A DNA stretch of 64,000 nt from Streptomyces sp. NBC_01197 (GTDB taxonomy: Bacteria; Actinomycetota; Actinomycetes; Streptomycetales; Streptomycetaceae), in assembly GCF_036010505.1 (NCBI RefSeq), contig NZ_CP108570.1:16465-80464 (forward strand), read 5' to 3'. Of this stretch, positions 58,867-64,000 are shown piece by piece. The notes beneath the pieces were generated by a model. The model did not search any database and was not told where the DNA came from. It worked only from the letters and a program-made list of their open reading frames with translations. Every line of letters begins with the position of its first letter. Position 1 is the first letter of the stretch. The translations under genes were made by a program, and so were the position numbers.

Positions 58867-60587
58867 GCCGCCTCCGCCCGGTGGAGAACGGCCCGCAGCC
58901 GGTTCCCGATCCAGGTGCCGACCTGTGGGGAGACTGCGTTGCCGAACCCGTCGACCTGGTTCCGGGCGGAGCCCCAGACGGTGAAGGTGCCGCGGTATTC
59001 GTTGAAGTCGACGTCGAAGCCGCAGCCGCGGCCGATCTCGTGCGCCGCCATCATTCGGTAGAAGCAGTCCTCAAGCGGCAGGTCGGCGAGCGACGCCTGC
59101 CACTGGGCCCTGAGCAGCGCGGTCGTGTCGGTGGCGGTGAGGGTGCCGAGTGGGTCCGTGACCGGGTGCGGTGCGGTCCCGTGGTCGGGGCTGGTTCCGT
59201 TCTGCTTGTACCAGCCGGCGGCCGTCAGCACCGCCGGGATCTGCTCCGAGGTGAAGGTGGGCATCGCCTCGCTGTGCAGCGTGGGCAGCGTGTTCTTCCG
59301 GTACGGGATGACCCCGGAAGACACCAGGGCGAGGGTCTCCGACCCGACCTGAGTGGGCAGCGGCTCCCCGGCGCCGCGCGCGGCACCCTGGAAGTTGTCC
59401 ACGGCGAGCGCCATCGTCGGGGTGACCAGTCCGTCAGCGGCGTCCTGGGCCCACAGCGGCTGAACGACCGGACCGGTCGACAGGATCGCGGTCTCCTGCT
59501 GACTCGTCTGCGTCGCCATCGGCTGGAGCAGCAGCCGCTCGGAGCCGTGCACACCCTTCGCGGGCATGAGGATCGCCGGGAAGTCGGCGAAGCGCTGGCG
59601 GCAGCGTTCCGCGCGCGCCATCGACGACCGTGCGAGCGGGCCGACGAATCCGTCCGGAAACGTCTTGACCGGCTTGTCGCCGATGCGCGTCCCGAGATCG
59701 GCGAGGTCGAGCGCGGCCAGCGACGGCGTCATCGACGGGACGACCGGGCGGCGGCAGGACGGGCACCGGTATTCGTACTGCCGGCCATACGTCACCGTGC
59801 CGGACTCCGGGATGCCGGTCTTCCACGTCCACACCGCCTCGACGTCCTTGTCGCAGCGCCCGCAGTGCGACACCGGACGGTGCTCCAGGTCGGGCATCGG
59901 CAGGGACTTGTCGACGAACACCCAGTAGCCGCGGTCCCTCGACTGCGGCACCCCGAAGAACTGGCTGTTCAGGTACAGGACCTTGTGGTTGTAGCCCAGC
60001 AGATCGAACTGCTTGAGCCAGTACCTGTAGGTGCTCCCGTCACCGACCTTCTTGCGGCCGGGCAGCGCGGGCCCCCACGAGGTGAGCTGGGTGGTGCACT
60101 CGACCAAGATGAGCCGCGGGTGGTGCTTGGCGGCGTACTGCAGGACGCAGTTCGCGGTCGCCCGGTCCCGCTCCGAGCGCGTCACCTGCGCCTCGTAGTC
60201 GGGGTCCTCCAGCTCGAACAGGGTCGCGCCCTGCTCGTAGGCCCGGATCGTGTTGGCAAGCGAGTGGTTGACGCAGCTGACTCCGGCGGCCAAGAGGTCA
60301 GCCGGGGGAAGGTCGCGGGCGGAGTGGTAGTCGGAGGACTCAGGGTTGACCAGGTCGGCGATCCAGTGTTCGGCCTGGGGGTGGTTCGCTTCGTGGACCT
60401 CGACCTTGTACCGCTTGTGGTTCGCGGCCATGATCGTGTCGAAGCCAGCGTCCTCAATGCCCTTGGTGAGCCCGCCGAAGCCGGAGAACAGGTCGACTGC
60501 GGTGTACCCGTCGTGGCGGAAGCGTCGGCGCCTGACGGCCGGCCGGTGGGTGGCAGTACGCGTCTGCTGCATCGTGCGGCGGGCCAT
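58863..60587 (-). CDS. C5-type DNA methyltransferase with variant motifs
   Basis: 574 residues. Motif I AVDLFSGFGGLTKGIEDAGF (about 29-48), motif VIII PQSRDRGYWVF and motif X FGNAVSPQVGTWIGNRLR are clear. Motif IV is GVSCVNHS instead of PCQ: the catalytic Cys stays but Pro and Gln are lost. Motif VI reads VECTTQ instead of ENV. A Cys-rich insert (HCGRCDK...YRCPSCRRP, about 240-285) lies in the target-recognition region. It probably methylates or otherwise modifies cytosine. No restriction enzyme is adjacent. TGATG links it to the ASCH gene. Confidence 0.85.
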   Translation of the reverse strand: MARRTMQQTRTATHRPAVRRRRFRHDGYTAVDLFSGFGGLTKGIEDAGFDTIMAANHKRYKVEVHEANHPQAEHWIADLVNPESSDYHSARDLPPADLLAAGVSCVNHSLANTIRAYEQGATLFELEDPDYEAQVTRSERDRATANCVLQYAAKHHPRLILVECTTQLTSWGPALPGRKKVGDGSTYRYWLKQFDLLGYNHKVLYLNSQFFGVPQSRDRGYWVFVDKSLPMPDLEHRPVSHCGRCDKDVEAVWTWKTGIPESGTVTYGRQYEYRCPSCRRPVVPSMTPSLAALDLADLGTRIGDKPVKTFPDGFVGPLARSSMARAERCRQRFADFPAILMPAKGVHGSERLLLQPMATQTSQQETAILSTGPVVQPLWAQDAADGLVTPTMALAVDNFQGAARGAGEPLPTQVGSETLALVSSGVIPYRKNTLPTLHSEAMPTFTSEQIPAVLTAAGWYKQNGTSPDHGTAPHPVTDPLGTLTATDTTALLRAQWQASLADLPLEDCFYRMMAAHEIGRGCGFDVDFNEYRGTFTVWGSARNQVDGFGNAVSPQVGTWIGNRLRAVLHRAEAA

Positions 60588-61054
60588 CAGACGGCCTCCT
60601 CGTCGAGCAGGCGGGCGGCGGTGGCGTCGTCGAGCTGCAGCCGGACCCGGGCGACCAGCTCGGCCGGCGGGAACCACAGCCCCAGCTGGCCCCGCCCGTG
60701 GGGGACGGGCAGGGGCAGGGGGGTCACGTCCTTGAGGACGTAGTGGTTGTGGCCGGGCAGGGACCACGGGGTGCACTCCCCGTCGTCGGCGTGGCAGTCG
60801 ACGATCCGGGCGACGGCGATCACGGCGCGCTGCTCCAGCTGCAGCCCGCGGATGACAGCGGCCATCGGCGGGTGCTTCTTCGCGGCCTTGTCGATCGTCG
60901 CGCCCGCGTGGATCAGGACGGGGCCCCGGTACGACCAGCGCTGAACCCGGTTCTCGATCCCCTTGCCCGCGTACGCGATGCACGCGGCGTGGGGCTGGCG
61001 GACGGTCAGCGCGCGGACCTGGCGCGGTGCGGCGTTCTGGACGGTGCCGGTCAT
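60587..61054 (-). CDS. ASCH-domain protein
   Basis: 155 residues. VRALTVRQPHAACIAYAGKGIENRVQRWSYRGPVLIHAG (about 13-51) and AVIAVARIVDCH are typical of ASCH domains, a PUA-like fold that binds modified nucleotides or RNA. Next to an atypical DNA methyltransferase it may read or process the modified base; that is inference. Overlaps both neighbours. Confidence 0.82.
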   Translation of the reverse strand: MTGTVQNAAPRQVRALTVRQPHAACIAYAGKGIENRVQRWSYRGPVLIHAGATIDKAAKKHPPMAAVIRGLQLEQRAVIAVARIVDCHADDGECTPWSLPGHNHYVLKDVTPLPLPVPHGRGQLGLWFPPAELVARVRLQLDDATAARLLDEEAV

Positions 61055-61335
61055 GCCAGCCCCCGGAACGCCTTGGCGATGCCGATGAGCAGGATGGCCG
61101 TGATGACGACCGCGATGACCGTGCCCCGGCCGCTCGCGGTGACGACCTTGACCAGCTGCAGCGGCACCTTGACGGCGACGGCCACGATCGTGACCACGTA
61201 GGTGAGGAATGCGGCGCCGATGGTGTTGCCGATGCCCGTGCCGATGTGGACGGCGAGCAGGGCGGCAAGCGTGCCCGCGAGGATGGCGACCAGGGCGGTG
61301 ATCCGCTCGGCGGTGAAGTTGTCGGTGGCCTTCAT
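61051..61335 (-). CDS. Small membrane protein
   Basis: 94 residues. Three hydrophobic helices (ITALVAILAGTLAALLAVHIG, IGAAFLTYVVTIVAVAVKVPL, GTVIAVVITAILLIGIAKAF). ATG 61335 overlaps the preceding stop (ATGA). The function is unknown; it is in the middle of the operon. Confidence 0.72.
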   Translation of the reverse strand: MKATDNFTAERITALVAILAGTLAALLAVHIGTGIGNTIGAAFLTYVVTIVAVAVKVPLQLVKVVTASGRGTVIAVVITAILLIGIAKAFRGLA

Positions 61336-61619
61336 CGGGACACCGCCAGTCGCGCGGCGGGGACGAAGGTGCTGAAGTCGGCGGACTCGATGGCGAGCAG
61401 GCAGGCGCGCATGTGAGCAGCGGCGGTCTCGGGGTGCCGGCCGTACTCGTAGGCGACCTCGGCGACCGCGTCGGCGGCGCCGTTCGGGCCGAGTCGGTCG
61501 GCGGTCTGGTGGACCAGCTCGCGGGTCCGGGCCGGGTTCTTGGCGAACTCGGCGACCGGGGCCTGGGAGACGAACAGGAACGTGGCGAGCGTCGTGGTGA
61601 CGCGCGAGGTAGAACGCAC
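61332..61619 (-). CDS. Small helical protein
   Basis: 95 residues from GTG 61619, six bases after GGAGG; an ATG at 61688 is in frame but lacks such a site. TTLATFLFVSQAPVAEFAKNPARTRELVHQTADRLGPNGAADAVAEVAYEYGRHPETAAAHMRACLLAIESADF is all helix. The function is unknown. Confidence 0.6.
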   Translation of the reverse strand: MRSTSRVTTTLATFLFVSQAPVAEFAKNPARTRELVHQTADRLGPNGAADAVAEVAYEYGRHPETAAAHMRACLLAIESADFSTFVPAARLAVSR

Positions 61620-61715
61620 AGCAGCCTCCGGCGAAGGAGAGAAGAGACGGGGGAGTCCGGCTCGACCCGGGCGGGGCAGGTCGCTCATCCGCCCGGGTCG
61701 AGGTAGAGGGAGCGG

Positions 61716-61844
61716 TCAGCCGCCCTGGCGGGCGCGCTCGGCGGCGGCGCGGGCGGCGGACTCGGCGGCCTCCTGCGCGCGGCGCAGCGATTCGCTGGCG
61801 GCGGGGTCCTGGATGACGGCGGTGGTGCCGATCGCGGCGATCAC
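61716..61844 (-). CDS. 42-residue peptide
   Basis: From GTG 61844: VIAAIGTTAVIQDPAASESLRRAQEAAESAARAAAERARQGG. A short hydrophobic start is followed by an Ala/Arg/Glu helix. It fills the only gap between two operon genes (start 5 bp after the preceding stop). Coding is suggested by position and composition only. Confidence 0.4.
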   Translation of the reverse strand: MIAAIGTTAVIQDPAASESLRRAQEAAESAARAAAERARQGG

Positions 61845-61849
61845 GGCGG

Positions 61850-62179
61850 TCAGCCGACCAGCAGCGCGGTGCGCGAGTGCGGGCGGGCGGGCTCCGGGGA
61901 GTCCTGCCGGCCGTCCCGCTCGTGAGGGGTGGGGCGCATGGGCAGCTGGGGCGTCGTCTCGGCGTGCACCGGGTTGTCGCAGGTGACGACGCCGTTGCGG
62001 GTGACGACGCTCTCGAAGTCGCGGCAGTCGCGGCACTTCGGGCCGATCCGTCCGACGACCGCGAGCCGCGGGCCGGTGAGGACCGGCAGAGCGCGGATGC
62101 CCTCGGGCGTCAGGCGCAGGGCGGGCAGGTCGTCGACCGTGACGGTCGCGCCGGGGATGAGGCTGAGAGAATTACGCAC
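61850..62179 (-). CDS. First gene of the long operon, CxxC protein
   Basis: 109 residues, GTG 62179 behind GGAGG. It includes VTVDDLPALRLTPEGIRALPVLTGPRLAVVGRIGPKCRDCRDFESVVTRNGVVTCDNPVH, where CRDC and a third Cys plus His could bind zinc. The C-terminal 30 residues are low complexity. No family recognised. It heads the leftward operon and is divergent from the 62525 gene. Confidence 0.65.
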   Translation of the reverse strand: MRNSLSLIPGATVTVDDLPALRLTPEGIRALPVLTGPRLAVVGRIGPKCRDCRDFESVVTRNGVVTCDNPVHAETTPQLPMRPTPHERDGRQDSPEPARPHSRTALLVG

Positions 62180-62268
62180 GGAGATCCCTCCAAGTCAGGG
62201 GTGTCCCAAGCCCGGGAGGCGTTCACTGCGCCTGTCCGGGGTCGGCCGGCGGCTGCAACCGCTGGCCA

Positions 62269-62306
62269 GAGAGAGGGTCAGGGCCTGCAAGCCCTGGCCC
62301 TCTCTC
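62269..62306. promoter_or_regulatory. Hairpin in the divergent spacer
   Basis: 62269-62284 pairs with 62291-62306 (15 of 16 plus one wobble), loop CTGCAA. Lying upstream of both divergent operons, it may be an operator, an insulating terminator or a leader structure. Confidence 0.5.
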
Positions 62307-62339
62307 GTGCTTGCAGAACCAACATAACCCTCAGACCTT

Positions 62340-62506
62340 TGAACTTCAAGACCCTTGAACTCTTGGAGTTTTGTAGTTAGGTTGATCTCGACACCGAAGG
62401 AAGGGAGTTACGGATGGGACTGACCCCGGTCCGCGAGCGGCCCTGGGTGCGGCGCACAGTGCCGACCCCACGGACCCATAACCTCTTGGAGTCCATGACT
62501 CCAAGA
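62340..62506. promoter_or_regulatory. CTTGGAGT/TTGAA repeats upstream of the 62525 gene
   Basis: TCTTGGAGT-CCATG-ACTCCAAGA (62484-62506) is a perfect 9-bp-arm inverted repeat 18 bp before the start. AACTC-TTG-GAGTT (about 62357-62369) shares its half-site, and TTGAA/TTCAA elements lie just upstream. The spacer is strikingly AT-rich. A probable operator set for the 62525 product. Confidence 0.65.
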
Positions 62507-62524
62507 TCCCAAGGGGGACCACAA

Positions 62525-62848
62525 ATGGCGGGCAACTCGGCGAAGCGCAAGGCCGTGCAGTCCGAAGAGCGGCCCAAGTGGGTGCCGCTGCGCGAGGACC
62601 AGCACAGCGAGCTGTCCACCATCGCGCGGGAGCTGATGCTGGCCCGGTCGCAGAAGACGGAGCGGATCACGGAGAACACGGTGATCCGGTTGGCCGTCGA
62701 CTTGGTGATCCGGTACCCGGATCTGCTGGTCGGCGACACGGAAGACGACCTGCGTACGAACATGCTCGACCGGTTCGAGCAGCTGCGGGAGCGGGAGCGT
62801 GAGCTGCTGGCCGGCGGCGCGGAAGACCAGCCGGGGGAGGGCCAGTGA
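62525..62848 (+). CDS. Small DNA-binding-like plasmid protein
   Basis: 107 residues from ATG 62525 behind AAGGGGG. Basic N-terminus, then KWVPLREDQHSELSTIARELMLARSQKTERITENTVIRLAVDLVIRYPDLLVGDTEDDLR, which resembles RHH/CopG-like strand-helix-helix (VPLREDQHSELSTIARELM as the first part, ITENTVIRLAVDLVI as the second). Probably a repressor of its own promoter via the repeats upstream. It overlaps the next gene (GTGA). Confidence 0.7.
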   Translation: MAGNSAKRKAVQSEERPKWVPLREDQHSELSTIARELMLARSQKTERITENTVIRLAVDLVIRYPDLLVGDTEDDLRTNMLDRFEQLRERERELLAGGAEDQPGEGQ

Positions 62849-64000
62849 CCTCAGCAGCCAACGGCACCATCGACTGGCGGGGAGCAGCCGAACGGCTCGT
62901 CAACGACACCCCCACCTGGGCACTGACCGTCATCGGCGGCGCTGTGCTCATCACGGTGCTGGTCGTCGGCTTCCTGGCGTTGTCCCGGCTCAGCAGCCGG
63001 AAGACGGAGCGGGAGCAGCACCGCCGCGAGGTCCTCGCGTTGGCTGCGGAGCAGGGCCAGCCCGCGCCGGCGGAGCCGCTGCGCATGGACCCCAAGCCCC
63101 TGCTGGGCGGCATCGCGGTCAGCCTCTACGGGCTGTGGGGCTTCGCCACCGGGACGCTCGACCTGCCGACGTTCTTCGCAATCGGCTTCGTGAGCATGTT
63201 CGATGTGCTGGAGCTGCGGCTGTTCGCCCTGATGTACAAGTCGGCCGACCCGGACAAGGGCTGGACTCCGCAGCTGCGGCTGCTGCAGGCCACTGCCTGG
63301 GGATTCGTCGCGGCCTCTGCCATCGCCAACATCGCGCACGCCCCGAACGCCATCGCGGCTCCCTTCATGGCGCTGATGCCGATTGGCGCGGCCTGGGTCA
63401 TCGAGCTGGACCTGCGCCGGGCGCTGGCGGGCAAGGAAGCGGAGGAGAAGCCCCAGCAAGGCACCAAGCCCGGCCCGTTCCGGCTGGTAGGTCTGCTCTG
63501 GCGGCGGCTGTGGGCGTGGGGCTTCCGTGTGGCCAGCCTGGACGTCAACGACCGCGCAGACGAGATGGTCCGCCGGGCCCGTGCCCGGGACGCTGCGGAC
63601 GCCTCGTACGAACTGCGCAAGGCGCTCAAGGAGAAGGAGCAGCTGGAGGCGGCCGTCGGCGGCGCGGTCGTGCCGCGGGGCCAGGGCAAGGTCTCGGAGG
63701 AGCAGAAGCGTCTCGACGCGCTGAACCGGGCGCTGGAGAAGAAGATCCGGCCCAAGGCGCAGACAGCCCTGGAGCTGGCGGACACTCAGGACCCGGAGCA
63801 GGGCCTGCAGCTTATGCAGCGCATGGCCTGGCTGACCCGTGCCGACGACGTCGCCCTGCTCGACTACGGCCCCGACAGCACCGCGATGGAGCTGCTGGAA
63901 GAGCTGAACATCGCGGCGAACGCCGACTTCGTGAAGTCCCGCAAGCGGGCTCAGGAAGCCGACCAGAAGGCGGCTGAGGCGGAGCAGATCCGGCTCGACG
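62845..64000 (+). CDS. DUF2637/Spd-like membrane protein, cut by the window end
   Basis: From GTG 62845 the frame is open to the last base (at least 385 residues). One helix near the start (WALTVIGGAVLITVLVVGFLALSRL), a basic linker, then three more helices (LLGGIAVSLYGLWGFATG, FFAIGFVSMFDVLELRLFALMY, FMALMPIGAAWVIELDL) and a long charged coiled-coil tail. This fits the DUF2637-type spread proteins of Streptomyces conjugative plasmids, which help the plasmid pass between hyphal compartments. Assignment is by topology. Confidence 0.65.
   Translation, partial: MTSAANGTIDWRGAAERLVNDTPTWALTVIGGAVLITVLVVGFLALSRLSSRKTEREQHRREVLALAAEQGQPAPAEPLRMDPKPLLGGIAVSLYGLWGFATGTLDLPTFFAIGFVSMFDVLELRLFALMYKSADPDKGWTPQLRLLQATAWGFVAASAIANIAHAPNAIAAPFMALMPIGAAWVIELDLRRALAGKEAEEKPQQGTKPGPFRLVGLLWRRLWAWGFRVASLDVNDRADEMVRRARARDAADASYELRKALKEKEQLEAAVGGAVVPRGQGKVSEEQKRLDALNRALEKKIRPKAQTALELADTQDPEQGLQLMQRMAWLTRADDVALLDYGPDSTAMELLEELNIAANADFVKSRKRAQEADQKAAEAEQIRLD

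Overview
The window is about 70% G+C, its genes favour codons ending in G or C, and it carries families typical of Streptomyces and close relatives (DUF6233, DUF6153, SCO6880-type conjugation proteins, XRE regulators, zeta toxins). There are no housekeeping genes. There is a complete set of conjugative type IV secretion (T4SS) genes, two intact Tn3-family transposons, a toxin gene, tyrosine recombinases and many small plasmid-type proteins. It is best read as part of a large conjugative Streptomyces plasmid or an integrated conjugative element. No recognisable replication initiator was found.

Layout. 0-2.5 kb: a coiled-coil protein behind a cluster of ATTGC repeats, then a gene-poor stretch. 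2.47-8.76 kb: transposon A (6.3 kb, perfect 42-bp ends; tnpA, TetR regulator, SDR oxidoreductase, VOC protein, res site, tnpR). It splits one plasmid gene, whose halves lie at 2068-2463 and 8767-9126. 9.1-10.5 kb: a leader peptide and an HTH protein behind a palindromic promoter. 10.5-11.9 kb: about 1.35 kb with no convincing gene and dense inverted repeats. 11.9-14.7 kb: a ribbon-helix-helix-like protein, an XRE regulator and three coupled small genes. 14.73-26.49 kb: transposon B (11.8 kb, 38-bp ends, 5-bp target duplication gcggc), which carries a sulfide/persulfide gene set under a CsoR/CstR-type repressor with four matching operators. 26.5-29.5 kb: ATP-dependent ligase-like gene, DUF6233 and other small genes.

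29.7-38.6 kb: conjugation T4SS in two divergent operons. The leftward one holds a TPR-like protein, a lipoprotein and a lytic transglycosylase/NlpC-P60 hydrolase. The rightward one holds a DUF6668-like protein, pilin-like, VirB8-like, VirB6-like, SCO6880-like and VirB4-like proteins. 38.8-48.8 kb: small membrane proteins with a shared DGT motif, a STAND-type NTPase, a tandem zeta toxin, an HTH regulator, and a HEPN/zinc-ribbon protein co-translated with a tyrosine recombinase behind a dif-like palindrome. 49-54.4 kb: a MerR-like protein, a P-loop kinase, an unknown protein between two GC-rich hairpin arrays, and a degenerate integrase-like protein.

54.4-62.2 kb: one leftward, tightly overlapping operon of 13 genes. 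It includes a variant C5 DNA methyltransferase, an ASCH protein, DUF4326, DUF1643, a motorless DnaB-N-like protein, a HExxH protein and two acidic proteins. Four of these otherwise unrelated products end in the same kind of short acidic/hydrophobic tail (HEIEI, EEIAL, EDIDL, HEMEM). With the T4SS this is the best candidate here for an undescribed system, perhaps proteins that are co-delivered or docked on a common partner. 62.5-64 kb: a small DNA-binding protein and a membrane protein cut by the window end.
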